In this document: in pieces, positions 1 to 7,681 of the stretch | Numbering within the stretch: position 1 is the stretch's first letter | Layout of the letters: the number at the start of each line of letters is the position of its first letter | Source: CAMDHY01 sp046156265 | GTDB taxonomy: Bacteria; Pseudomonadota; Alphaproteobacteria; Rhizobiales; Segnochrobactraceae | Assembly (NCBI RefSeq): GCF_046156265.1 | Contig: NZ_JAWDIR010000016.1 | Coordinates: forward strand, 1-29,267 | Reading direction: 5' to 3' | DNA length: 29,267 nucleotides | Notes under the pieces: generated by a model | What the model was told of the DNA's origin: nothing | The model's input: only the letters and a program-made list of their open reading frames with translations | Databases searched by the model: none | Translations under genes and position numbers: made by a program

Positions 1-1
1 C

Positions 2-445
2 AGGCGCTGGACCGATGTCCAAGCTCATGTGCGCGTTGCGGATGGCGGTGTCGCAGAGTTCGAAACCAATCCTGCAAACGCCGACCACGAGATGGCGTAT
101 CAGATCGGCGAGGCGGCATCCGCGATGATCTGGCGTGGGCTGGCGATCCTCGCCACGGCTGCGGACGTTACGGAACGGCATGTACCGCGCGTGCGGCGCA
201 CGCCCTCGATGCCTGGCAGCCTGCACGGCTGGGTCTGGCGCCAGGTCACTATCGATCCGGCGCGTCTGCAGGCGGCAAGCGCCGAGCAGGGCGGCACCCA
301 TGCCAGCCCCCGCTGGCACATCCGCCGTGGTCATTGGCGGAAGATGGGAGATGGCCGTCGTGTCTTCGTGCGTCAGTGCGAAGTGGGCGATCCGGCCCGC
401 GGCGGAATCGTCAAGGATTATGCCGTGGAGGCGAAAGCCGCATGA
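2..445 (+). CDS. Phage-island hypothetical protein, 5' partial
   Basis: The reading frame is open to the left edge of the window, so the true start is probably outside it; the first in-frame start inside is a GTG at 29, which would give 138 residues. I do not recognise the family. The C-terminal part is basic and Trp-rich (HIRRGHWRKMGDGRRVFVRQ) and ends in a segment with VGDPARGGIVKDY, a style of sequence I associate with small proteins next to replication genes in alphaproteobacterial prophages. Its stop codon overlaps the ATG of the helicase gene (ATGA at 442-445), so the two are translationally coupled and probably share an operon. Function unknown; that it is a real coding gene is supported by the coupling and by the good codon pattern. 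Confidence 0.6.
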   Translation, partial: RRWTDVQAHVRVADGGVAEFETNPANADHEMAYQIGEAASAMIWRGLAILATAADVTERHVPRVRRTPSMPGSLHGWVWRQVTIDPARLQAASAEQGGTHASPRWHIRRGHWRKMGDGRRVFVRQCEVGDPARGGIVKDYAVEAKAA

Positions 446-1761
446 GCGCGTTCACCCCCTCCCCGACGCAAGCAACGGCCATCCGCGCCATTAAAGAGTG
501 GTTCGAGACGCGGACTCACGAGCAGCAAGTGTTCCGGCTGTTCGGATACGCTGGCTCGGGCAAGTCCACCGTCCTGAAGTTCGCCCTCGACGAGCTTGGC
601 CTCTCGCCCCACCGCGGCGCGAAGGACGGCGGCTGTGTGCCTGGGGTCGTCACAGCCACCTTCACCGGCAAGGCCGCACTGGTGCTGAGCCGGAAGGGGA
701 CGCCCGCGCGCACCATCCACAGCCTGATCTACTCGGTGATCGCCGCGACCGAGGAGGAGATCGAGGCCGCCGGCAAGCGCGTCCGCGAGGCTGAGGACGC
801 TGCGCGAACTCTCAACGGGTTCGATCGCACCGCCGCGGAGGCCGCTATCGAGGCGATGCGGCAGGCTCTCTCGGCGATGAAGCACCCGCGCTTTGCACTG
901 AACCCCGAAAGCGACGCCGCCGAGGCTCGCCTGATCGTCCTCGACGAGGTCTCCATGGTCGGCGAGGAGATGGCCCGCGACCTGATGAGTTTTGGCAAGC
1001 CGATCCTCGTCCTCGGCGACCCCGGCCAGCTGCCGCCAATCAAGGGCGAAGGCGCGTTCACCCGCGACGCTCCCGACATCATGCTGACGGAGATTCATCG
1101 CCAGGCCGCCGAGAGCGCCATCATCCGTCTCGCCACCCTCGCCCGCACCGGCGAGCCCATCGGCTTCGGCAGCTATGACGCCCACGTCGCAAAGCTCCGC
1201 AAGGGCGACATCACGCCGGAGCAGGCGCTGCGCGGCGGCCAGCTGATCTGCGGGATGAATGCGACGCGGCTGCAGCTCAATAACGCCATGCGCGCTGCCG
1301 CAGGCTTCAGCAGCTCGTGGCTGCCGACTGGCCCAGATGAGAAAATCATCTGCCTGAAGAACGAGAACGCCCTCGGCCTCGTCAACGGCATGTTCCTCTG
1401 TCTCGAGGACGTCGTCGACGAGGGCAGTCTGTTCTTCTCGGCCGTCGTCCACGATGAAGAAGGTCGCCGGGTCGGGCTGCTCGACAGGGAGGGCCGACCC
1501 GGGCGGCTGCGTCTTTACAAGGGGCACTTCGAAGACCACGTCGCGCACGATGCCCACCGCCACGACCGCGACTGGAAGGAGAAGCGCCACCTGACCGAAG
1601 CGACCTTCGGCTGGGCGATCACGGCACACAAGGCTCAGGGGTCACAGTGGCCGAACGTCATCGTCTGGGACGACGGGCTCGGCCGCAGCGATCTCGACCG
1701 TCGCCGCTGGCTCTACACCGCCATCACCCGCGCCGAGACCGGCCTCGTCCTCCTGGCCTGA
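442..1761 (+). CDS. RecD-like ATP-dependent DNA helicase (SF1)
   Basis: Predicted 439-residue superfamily 1 helicase, likely unwinding DNA during replication or recombination of the island. Visible motifs in order: Walker A GYAGSGKST (35-43), motif Ia with TFTGKAA (about 73-79), Walker B LDEVSMV (about 167-173), motif III GDPGQLPPI (192-200), TEIHRQ (216-221), and the UvrD/RecD C-terminal motifs ITAHKAQGSQW (393-403) and YTAITRA (425-431). A charged, coiled-coil-like insert lies at about 102-146. I chose the ATG at 442 because the family motifs begin soon after it and it overlaps the stop of the upstream gene by ATGA; the longer frame from 334 adds only a basic, family-unlike leader. The downstream primase-helicase gene starts 10 bases after the stop, consistent with one operon. 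The family assignment is firm; the exact role in the element is inferred. Confidence 0.9.
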   Translation: MSAFTPSPTQATAIRAIKEWFETRTHEQQVFRLFGYAGSGKSTVLKFALDELGLSPHRGAKDGGCVPGVVTATFTGKAALVLSRKGTPARTIHSLIYSVIAATEEEIEAAGKRVREAEDAARTLNGFDRTAAEAAIEAMRQALSAMKHPRFALNPESDAAEARLIVLDEVSMVGEEMARDLMSFGKPILVLGDPGQLPPIKGEGAFTRDAPDIMLTEIHRQAAESAIIRLATLARTGEPIGFGSYDAHVAKLRKGDITPEQALRGGQLICGMNATRLQLNNAMRAAAGFSSSWLPTGPDEKIICLKNENALGLVNGMFLCLEDVVDEGSLFFSAVVHDEEGRRVGLLDREGRPGRLRLYKGHFEDHVAHDAHRHDRDWKEKRHLTEATFGWAITAHKAQGSQWPNVIVWDDGLGRSDLDRRRWLYTAITRAETGLVLLA

Positions 1762-1771
1762 CGGGGCACTC

Positions 1772-4342
1772 GTGATCGATCTCAACGATGTCGCCGCACA
1801 GAAGAGCCGGCACGATCTGGCGGCGGTGAAGGAGCGGCTGTGCGCCACCGCCGCCGACTGGCTGCCGAGCCTGTTCCCTGAGGCGGTGCTTGCCCGCGAT
1901 CGCCGCAGCCTGCGCTGCGCTGATCTATCCGGCCGGGCCCCCCGCAAGGAGGGTTCGTGCACGCTCCATCTCGAAGGGCCCTATGCCGGCTGGGGCTTCG
2001 ACTACGCCACGGGCGAGCGCGCAAGCCCGATAGATCTGATCGCGCAGGCGACGGGGCTTTGCGATGGAATTCTCTATGACGAGGCGGCACGCCTCGCGCG
2101 GATGAGCCCCTCGCCACCGCGCCCTGCGTCCCCTTCACGGCCCGACCACGCGGCGGAGATCGCTCGCCTGATCGAGGGCGCCGTGCCGATCGCCGGGACG
2201 GTGGGCGAAGCCTACCTGCGCGCCCGCGGTCTGCAGGATCCGGGCTCGCCGGATCTGCTCTTCCACCCCGACCTGCCGGACTTCGATGGGCGCCGCGGCT
2301 GGCCCGGCCTCGTCGCGATTCCCCGCCTGCCGGACGGCGAGCGGGCGCTCGGGATCCATCGGACGTTCCTCCTCGACGACGGCAGCGCCAAGGCGCCGCC
2401 CGGCAAGAAGATGTTGGGCAGCGTGAAGGACGCTGCCGTTCGGCTGTTCCCGATGTCGGCGACGGGCCACATCGGTGTTGCGGAAGGGATCGAAACGGCG
2501 CTCGCCGCCCATGCGCTGTTCGGCACAGCGGTCTGGGCGGCTCTGTCCGCGGACGGGCTGGCCCGCTTCCAATGGCCGGACGGGACGCGCCGCGTCACCA
2601 TCTACGCCGATGCCGGCGACGCCGGGCGCCAAGCGGCTGCCGGCCTCTCAGACCGGCTGAACCTCGCCGACATCCCGAACAACATCGTCCTTCCGCTGCA
2701 CGGCGACGATTTCAACGACGACCTTCTGCGCGGGGCGCGAGCGGAGGACTATGAAGCGCCTTTGGCGCCCGCAGCCGCTGCAGAACCATCTGCGCTCATG
2801 GAGCCGGACGGCTTCACGCCCTTCGCACCCGCCGACGATGCCGACACTCTGCTCGCCGCCGCCGAGGCTCTGGCCAGCCCGCCGGAACTCGAGGCGCTCT
2901 CGAATCTGCTCGGCCGCCTGGCTCTCACGCAGCTCGACCCGCTCCCCGAGCGCCAGATCCTCGCCCGCATCAAATCGGTGACCGGCATCGCCGTCGCCAT
3001 CCTGGAGAAGCAGCTCGGAAAGCTGCGCCAGCGTGTCGACGCTTCCGGCGACCCGAACGTGCGGATCACGCCGCCTGCCTGGTTCGGCCGGCTGCGGCAG
3101 GACCTCGCCGGCGCGCCTGAGCGTAACGAGGCGAATGTCATCATCGCCCTGTCGTCGGATCCGGCCTTCGCCGGCGTCCTCGCCTTCGACGAGTTCGCGC
3201 AGGAGGTGATCGCCCGTCGCCCGTTGCCGTGGGACGACGCTCACGCGGCGTTCCCACGCCCCTGGGAGGATGCCGACGATGTGCGCGCCGCCGAGTGGCT
3301 GCAGCTCCGCGGCGTCAATGTCGCTCCGCTCGTCGTCGGCCGCTCGGTCGGTGCCGTCGCACGCGAGATCCGCATCCATCCCGTTCGCGACTGGCTCGAC
3401 ACGCTGACGTGGGATGGTACTCCGCGCATCGAGACGTGGACCAGCACCTATCTCGGCGCTGCGCCAACGCCCTTCCACCACACCATCGGCGCGCTCTGGC
3501 TGATCTCCGCCGTCGCCCGCATCTACCGACCCGGCGTCAAGGCCGACCACATGCTGATCCTCGAGGGTCAGCAGGGTGCGCGGAAGTCGACAGCTCTGAA
3601 GGTGCTCGCAGGCGAAGACTGGTTCACCGACGAACTGCCGGAGCTTGGCTCGAAGGATGCCGCAATCCACATGCAGGGCATCTGGATCGTCGAGATCGCC
3701 GAGCTCGATGCGATCGGCAGGGCCGAGGTCTCGCGGATCAAGGCGTTTCTGACTCGCACTACCGACCGCTTCCGTCCGCCTTACGGCCGCTACACCGTCG
3801 AGGTGCCGCGGCAGTGCATCTTCGCCGGCACCGTCAACCCCGACACCTACCTCCGCGACGAAACCGGCAACCGCCGCTTCTGGCCGCTGCGCTGCGGGAC
3901 CATCGACATCCCTGCACTCGCCCGCGATCGCGAGCAGCTCTGGGCCGAAGCAGTGCAGCGCTTCCGTGAGGGCGCGATCTGGTGGATCGACGATGCCGAG
4001 TTGCTCGCGGCCGCCAGCACCGAGCAGGAGGCTCGGTATCAGGGCGACGCCTGGGACGCGCGCATCGACCGCTGGCTCACCCACGACACCCGCAGCGTCA
4101 ACCGGGGGCACGCCGGCTATCCGGATTGGCAGGACGAGGAATTCGAGCGCTCGGGGCCGCTCCTCGACGTCTCCGTGGGCGAGATCCTCGAGGGTGCGCT
4201 GAGGATCGAACCTGCGAACTGGACGAAGGGCGACCAAATGCGGGTCGGCGCATGGCTCCGGTCGCGAAGCTGGGAGAGGTACCAATGCCGGGTCGGCTCG
4301 GCGCGCGAGTGGCGATACCGGAAAACGCTCACAACATATTGA
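1772..4342 (+). CDS. Primase-helicase with Toprim and VapE domains
   Basis: Large 856-residue replication protein starting at GTG. The N-terminal part has a CHC2/DUF7146-like primase region (about 45-100) and a Toprim-like segment with VAEGIETALAA at about 233-243. The C-terminal half is the VapE (virulence-associated E) P-loop ATPase: LTWDGTPRIETW, then Walker A GQQGARKST (599-607), the VapE-type segment EIAELDAIGRAEVSRIKAF, a conserved TVNPDTYLRDETGNRRFWPL stretch near 685-705, and a typical C-terminal tail. Such fused primase-helicases serve prophages and satellite islands as their own replication initiator and helicase. It follows the RecD-like helicase by 10 bases. The cluster of GTGAC repeats about 1.5 kb downstream is a plausible site of action, which is inference. 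It looks intact. Confidence 0.9.
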   Translation: MIDLNDVAAQKSRHDLAAVKERLCATAADWLPSLFPEAVLARDRRSLRCADLSGRAPRKEGSCTLHLEGPYAGWGFDYATGERASPIDLIAQATGLCDGILYDEAARLARMSPSPPRPASPSRPDHAAEIARLIEGAVPIAGTVGEAYLRARGLQDPGSPDLLFHPDLPDFDGRRGWPGLVAIPRLPDGERALGIHRTFLLDDGSAKAPPGKKMLGSVKDAAVRLFPMSATGHIGVAEGIETALAAHALFGTAVWAALSADGLARFQWPDGTRRVTIYADAGDAGRQAAAGLSDRLNLADIPNNIVLPLHGDDFNDDLLRGARAEDYEAPLAPAAAAEPSALMEPDGFTPFAPADDADTLLAAAEALASPPELEALSNLLGRLALTQLDPLPERQILARIKSVTGIAVAILEKQLGKLRQRVDASGDPNVRITPPAWFGRLRQDLAGAPERNEANVIIALSSDPAFAGVLAFDEFAQEVIARRPLPWDDAHAAFPRPWEDADDVRAAEWLQLRGVNVAPLVVGRSVGAVAREIRIHPVRDWLDTLTWDGTPRIETWTSTYLGAAPTPFHHTIGALWLISAVARIYRPGVKADHMLILEGQQGARKSTALKVLAGEDWFTDELPELGSKDAAIHMQGIWIVEIAELDAIGRAEVSRIKAFLTRTTDRFRPPYGRYTVEVPRQCIFAGTVNPDTYLRDETGNRRFWPLRCGTIDIPALARDREQLWAEAVQRFREGAIWWIDDAELLAAASTEQEARYQGDAWDARIDRWLTHDTRSVNRGHAGYPDWQDEEFERSGPLLDVSVGEILEGALRIEPANWTKGDQMRVGAWLRSRSWERYQCRVGSAREWRYRKTLTTY

Positions 4343-4528
4343 TCGAATGGGGCTATGCGCAATTGTTGGAGGTCGGTGCGGGGCGGCCCCTGTCAGACTC
4401 GGCCACCGCCAGCTGACTCCGAGACGTGTTGAACAGCAGAAGTTGCATGCTATCGTTGGAAGATACGCCCCCGTTCTCCCCCAACAAAGAGTTGGTGCAC
4501 GGAGTTTCCCACGATTGAGGCCGTAAGA

Positions 4529-4963
4529 ATGAACGACTCAGGACTACAGGAAGCGCGCTGCATTCGATTTCGCGCATGGAACGGCCGAAGGATGCGGGCA
4601 CAGGCCCGCGGCGAAGGACACTTCCTGGTTTCTCTTGGCATGGAGATGCGGTGGCGGCGGCTACCGTTCATAAAATTCCGAGATGATGCTGACGAATTCT
4701 GGACCGCTATCATCCACGATGGCCGCTTTCTTCTAAGGCCGGCCAAGGGCGAACCCATAATCTCCCGTTCCCACAGCCTCCGCTACAAGGGGTGGTCCGA
4801 GCCGCCAGTCTTTGATCGGTGGATATCCCGGTGGTGGCCGGAAACCGGCCTGTTTGAGCACACACAAATCCTACCCGCCGACGACCCCAAGACCTCCGCT
4901 GCTCATGATGCCGGAAGCTCTCGAGCAAGATCGGAGGCGCGGGCTCCCCACTCAACGCCTTAG
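4529..4963 (+). CDS. Hypothetical protein whose stop codon holds an IS insertion
   Basis: Predicted 144-residue basic, Trp- and Arg-rich soluble protein; no family recognised. Codon use is less GC-extreme than in the neighbours, and a 186-base non-coding gap separates it from the primase-helicase, so it may be separately transcribed accessory cargo. A GAGG about 10 bases upstream could serve as ribosome binding site. The stop is TAG at 4961-4963: T and A are the left copy of the TA target duplication and G is the first base of the insertion sequence. Removing the element and one TA restores TAG with the G at 5813, so the encoded protein is the same before and after insertion. Whether the gene is functional is unknown. 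Confidence 0.5.
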   Translation: MNDSGLQEARCIRFRAWNGRRMRAQARGEGHFLVSLGMEMRWRRLPFIKFRDDADEFWTAIIHDGRFLLRPAKGEPIISRSHSLRYKGWSEPPVFDRWISRWWPETGLFEHTQILPADDPKTSAAHDAGSSRARSEARAPHSTP

Positions 4964-4978
4964 GTTGTGTGGACAAAC
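4963..4978 (+). repeat. Left terminal inverted repeat of the IS5-family element
   Basis: Sixteen bases, GGTTGTGTGGACAAAC, paired with the right end at 5795-5810 with one mismatch. The TA immediately outside (4961-4962) is the target duplication. Confidence 0.85.
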
Positions 4979-5034
4979 GGGATTCCCAAATCGGCTGATG
5001 TCTGATTCAACGCTGCTCTTTGAGGAGGGCAGCG

Positions 5035-5813
5035 GTGCTTCGCGGATTGATGAGCGACGCGGAATGGGCGTTCTTCGCGCCATTCCTGATCGAGAAGCGT
5101 ACGCAGGGCGGGCGTCGGCCGCGGGATCATCGCCGGGTTCTGGATGGCATTCTCTACGTGACGCGCACCGGTGTGCCGTGGCGTGATCTACCGCCCGAAT
5201 TCGGCAACTGGAACTCCGTCCACCGGCAATATCGACGCTGGACGGAGGCCGGGGTCTGGGACGTGATGCTGGCCGCGCTCTCCGACAGCGAAGCCTCCGA
5301 CAACACGCTACAAATGATCGATTCCACCATTGTCCGGGTGCATCAGCACGGCGCCGGCGGAAGGGGGGGATTCAGAGAAACGGTATTGGCCGTTCGCGCG
5401 GTGGGCTTACGACCAAGGTTCATACCCGAGCGAATGCGGAAGGACTGGCGGTCGGCTTCCACGTGACGCCCGGCCAGGCATCGGACATGACGGCCTACGA
5501 CGATCTCATGGCGGAGGACGCGCCGCCGCCCGAGGCAATGCTCGGCGACAAGGGCTACGATAGCGACGCCATCCGATCCGATCTCGAACGGCGGGGCATC
5601 GATCCGGTAATCCCGACGAAGTCAAACCGGAAGGTCCAGCGGATCATCGACAAGACCGCCTACGCGATGCGCAACCGCATCGAGCGCTTCTTCAACAAAA
5701 TCAAGCACTCACGCCGCGTCGCAACCCGCGACGACAAACTCGCATCAAGCTTCCTCGGCTTCGTGCAACTCGCCACGATCCGGTGCTGGATCAGGTTTGT
5801 CCACACGACCTAG
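5035..5813 (+). CDS. IS427-type DDE transposase, two frames joined by -1 frameshift
   Basis: DDE transposase of the IS5 family. The first frame, from GTG at 5035 (preceded by GAGGAGGG at 5022-5029), begins MLRGLMSDAEWAFFAPF, contains the DUF4096-like N-terminal region and the first Asp (MIDSTIV, D96), and runs to a stop at 5466. Homology continues in the -1 frame from about 5370: GRSRGGLTTKVHTRANAEG, then VTPGQASDM, LGDKGYDSDAI (second Asp), and NRIERFFNKIKHSRRVATR with the catalytic Glu. The frames meet at AAGGGGGGGA (5361-5370), a run of seven G that is a good candidate for programmed ribosomal or transcriptional slippage; a one-base indel that inactivated the gene is the alternative. The final stop, TAG at 5811-5813, is formed by the TA target duplication plus the flanking G. 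Confidence 0.82.
5795..5810 (-). repeat. Right terminal inverted repeat of the IS5-family element
   Basis: Reverse complement GGTCGTGTGGACAAAC matches the left end except at the fourth base. TA at 5811-5812 is the second copy of the target duplication and also supplies the first two bases of the transposase stop codon. Confidence 0.85.
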
Positions 5814-5859
5814 CTGTTTGTTGAAGACCGGGCCCGCCGTCGACGTACCCCCTCAAGCT

Positions 5860-6123
5860 GTCACCACCTTGTCCCGGTCACCACCTTGGAATCAGGCGGT
5901 GACGCAAAAACGCCTGAGAAAACAATGGTGTCACCACCGTCACCACTGTCGTCACCTACTCCCTTCCCTCCATCTATAGGCACTACATTTCCTCGAATTA
6001 ACGCTTCTCCGTATGCGTTGGAAAGAGAGGGGTGGTGACAGTGGTGACGGTGGTGACACCATTTGTTTTTGCAGCGGAATTTTTTGTCACCACCTTCTGG
6101 AGAGGTGGTGACAGGTGGTGACA
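5860..6123. repeat. GTGAC-core repeat cluster forming a large inverted repeat; candidate origin
   Basis: The gene-free stretch from the IS (5813) to the resolvase gene (6231) is dominated by about ten copies of GGTGGTGAC or its complement GTCACCACC (around 5860, 5878, 5930, 5939, 6031, 6041, 6050, 6086, 6104, 6114). Two arms of 26 bases, 5925-5950 and 6037-6062, are perfect inverted copies. Similarity continues outward on both sides with small indels (an A-rich stretch, then further GTCACCACC units), so the whole is an imperfect palindrome with arms of about 90 bases around a less GC-rich centre (5951-6036). Repeated short sites flanking an AT-richer core, next to an own primase-helicase, resemble an iteron origin or a protein-binding array; this role is inference. 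No credible gene lies here: frames across it only spell Val-Thr or His-Arg repeats. Confidence 0.75.
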
Positions 6124-6230
6124 AGGGTCGCCATGCGCCGCGTCGGTGCATTTCCCTTGAACCACCCTGCCCGGCGTGATTCTCTTGCCGTGACCAAAGC
6201 CGAAGGCCCACGCCACTGTGAGCCTTCACG

Positions 6231-6752
6231 ATGTTCCAACAGGCCCCGCTGCACGCCACCCGCGCCGAACCGGCAGCGGTTCCGACACCCTGCCTCCTCG
6301 CCCTCGACCTCGCCACCACCACCGGCTGGGCACTCCGCGGTGCGGACGGCCTGATCACCAGCGGCACCGCATCGTTCCGCCCCGGCCGCTTCGACGGCGG
6401 CGGCATGCGCTACCTGCGCTTTGCCAACTGGCTGACCGAGCTCGACCGCCTGTCCGGGCCGCTCGCTGCCATCTGGTTCGAGGAGGTGCGCCGCCACGCC
6501 GGCACCGACGCCAGCCACATCTACGGCGGGCTGATGGCGACGCTGACCGCGTGGGCCGAGCAGCGCGACATCCCCTACGAGGGCGTTCCCGTCGGAACCA
6601 TCAAGCGCCACGCCACCGGCAAGGGCAATGCCCCGAAGGAGGCCATGATCGCAGCGGCCAAAGCTCGCGGCTTCAGCCCCGCCGACGACAACGAAGCCGA
6701 TGCCGTGGCCCTGCTGCTCTGGGCCATCGAGACCAAGGGGGGCATCCGATGA
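6231..6752 (+). CDS. RuvC-like Holliday junction endonuclease, phage type
   Basis: Predicted 173-residue protein with the RNase H-like fold signature of RuvC-type resolvases: the first strand ALDLATTTGWA with D26, a following acidic pair in IWFEEV (E84/E85), and the C-terminal DDNEADA motif (D152, D153, D157) before a closing helix. It would cleave branched DNA intermediates made during replication of the element. It is the first of a compact run of plus-strand genes; its stop overlaps the start of the next gene (ATGA at 6749-6752). The ribosome binding site before the ATG at 6231 is weak, so a slightly different start is possible. Chromosomal RuvC is more conserved and usually sits beside ruvA and ruvB, which are absent here. 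Confidence 0.85.
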   Translation: MFQQAPLHATRAEPAAVPTPCLLALDLATTTGWALRGADGLITSGTASFRPGRFDGGGMRYLRFANWLTELDRLSGPLAAIWFEEVRRHAGTDASHIYGGLMATLTAWAEQRDIPYEGVPVGTIKRHATGKGNAPKEAMIAAAKARGFSPADDNEADAVALLLWAIETKGGIR

Positions 6753-6952
6753 GGTGGGCGCCCCGCGGCTTCGGCGGCCACCGCCGCAATCCCGAACAGG
6801 TCAAGCAGGAAGGCTGGCTCGAGCAGAAGGTCCTGGTCGTGAGCGAGGCCGATCCCCGGCTCACCTGGCCCGAGCGGGAGCTCGTCCGGCAGCTCGGCGA
6901 CAAACTCTACGGCATGCGCAAGGAGGCCCGTCATGGACGCATGGACCCGTGA
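6749..6952 (+). CDS. Small hypothetical protein of the phage island
   Basis: A 67-residue basic protein starting MRWAPRGFGGHRRNPEQ, with its ATG overlapping the stop of the resolvase gene and its end overlapping the next gene by 20 bases. The overlapping arrangement on both sides, rather than any recognised domain, is the reason for calling it. No membrane segment or metal motif is seen. Function unknown. Confidence 0.6.
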   Translation: MRWAPRGFGGHRRNPEQVKQEGWLEQKVLVVSEADPRLTWPERELVRQLGDKLYGMRKEARHGRMDP

Positions 6953-7382
6953 TCAGGTGGAGGAGCGCTTGGAGGAAGCCGCCGACGTCTTGAAGCGGCT
7001 GCCCGAGGTGAGAGTGCAGGGCTACTTCAGCACCTGGCCCCGCATCGCCTACGAGTTCTCCGACCTCGTCGGCCAGGAAGCGCCGCGGCTCCGGCGCGGC
7101 CCGCCGGCTCCGGATGCCATCACGCGGATGGAGGCGACCCTGCCCTGGCTGCAGTGGCTGGAGCCGGAGGACGCCAAGCTCGTGTGGGCCCGCGCCGAGC
7201 GCACGCCGTGGAAGCCGATCTGCTGGCGCTTCGGGATCTCACGCGCCACGGCACACCGACGCTGGGAGTACGCGCTCAGCGTGATCGTATGGCGGCTGAG
7301 CGGTCGCCGCCCGCCAGCGAAGCGCTCGCAGCGGTTCGTGGTCGAGCACGCAGAGCGTCAAGCACAATCGCGCTGGGCATGA
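6933..7382 (+). CDS. DUF6362-like helix-turn-helix protein
   Basis: Predicted 149-residue protein resembling the DUF6362 family found in alphaproteobacterial prophages. The N-terminal half includes VQGYFSTWPRIAYEFSDLVGQE; the second half has a sigma-like or resolvase-like helix-turn-helix stretch, WKPICWRFGISRATAHRRWE (about 90-109), which would bind DNA. It overlaps the preceding small gene by 20 bases. A regulatory or late-gene-activation role would fit the fold but is inference. Confidence 0.72.
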   Translation: MDAWTRDQVEERLEEAADVLKRLPEVRVQGYFSTWPRIAYEFSDLVGQEAPRLRRGPPAPDAITRMEATLPWLQWLEPEDAKLVWARAERTPWKPICWRFGISRATAHRRWEYALSVIVWRLSGRRPPAKRSQRFVVEHAERQAQSRWA

Positions 7383-7681
7383 ATTTTTCGGTGAGACACT
7401 GCAGGTCGAGACCGATCCGGCTGATTTGGGGTATCCCTTGGGCAGGCTGGCGAGAGGCGCGGGCGGGGCACCCCCCTCCCCCTCTGGTTCCTCCGCCGAG
7501 GCGCACTGAGTGCGGGTGTCCGCCGCCCGGAACCTCGCCACCGTCACCATGTAATTTTGAGTTACCAGTTACCGCCTCCGGTTACCGGCTGGCGCTCCCA
7601 ACCTCCCGCAATCCTTGACGCTCTCGTGTGCTGCCGGCATCTCGCCGGTGGTACCCGCGCGCGTCGGTTACCGGACGAACC
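7383..7681. other. Gene-free stretch before the ParB-methyltransferase gene
   Basis: About 300 bases with no supported gene. It contains three closely spaced GTTACC units at about 7561-7586, a fourth GTTACC near 7667, and a C-rich tract near 7470-7485. These could be operator-like repeats ahead of the methyltransferase gene, but nothing more specific can be claimed. Frames crossing it lack family resemblance. Confidence 0.4.

Larger units (their letters stand above)
4963..5810 (+). mobile_element. IS5-family (IS427-like) insertion sequence, complete
   Basis: An 848-bp element bounded by terminal inverted repeats that match at 15 of 16 positions (left GGTTGTGTGGACAAAC at 4963-4978; right, reverse complemented, GGTCGTGTGGACAAAC from 5795-5810). 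It is flanked by the dinucleotide TA on both sides (4961-4962 and 5811-5812), as expected for a TA target duplication. It encodes a DDE transposase of the IS427 type in two overlapping frames. Length, ends and transposase type agree with the IS427 group; no name is assigned because that needs a database comparison. Confidence 0.88.

Noticed and set aside
418..1629. 403-codon minus-strand frame opposite the RecD-like helicase
   Set aside because: The plus strand has every SF1 helicase motif in order; the antisense translation has none.
2648..4285. 545-codon minus-strand frame opposite the VapE-type gene
   Set aside because: Shadow of the conserved primase-helicase; no recognisable domain.
4429..4456. 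TTGAAC and TATCGT, 16 bases apart, as a promoter for the gene at 4529
   Set aside because: Each hexamer matches the consensus at only about four of six positions, which is expected by chance at this length.
5860..6123. Repeat cluster considered as a CRISPR array
   Set aside because: The units are only about nine bases, occur in both orientations and have irregular spacing; there are no cas genes nearby.
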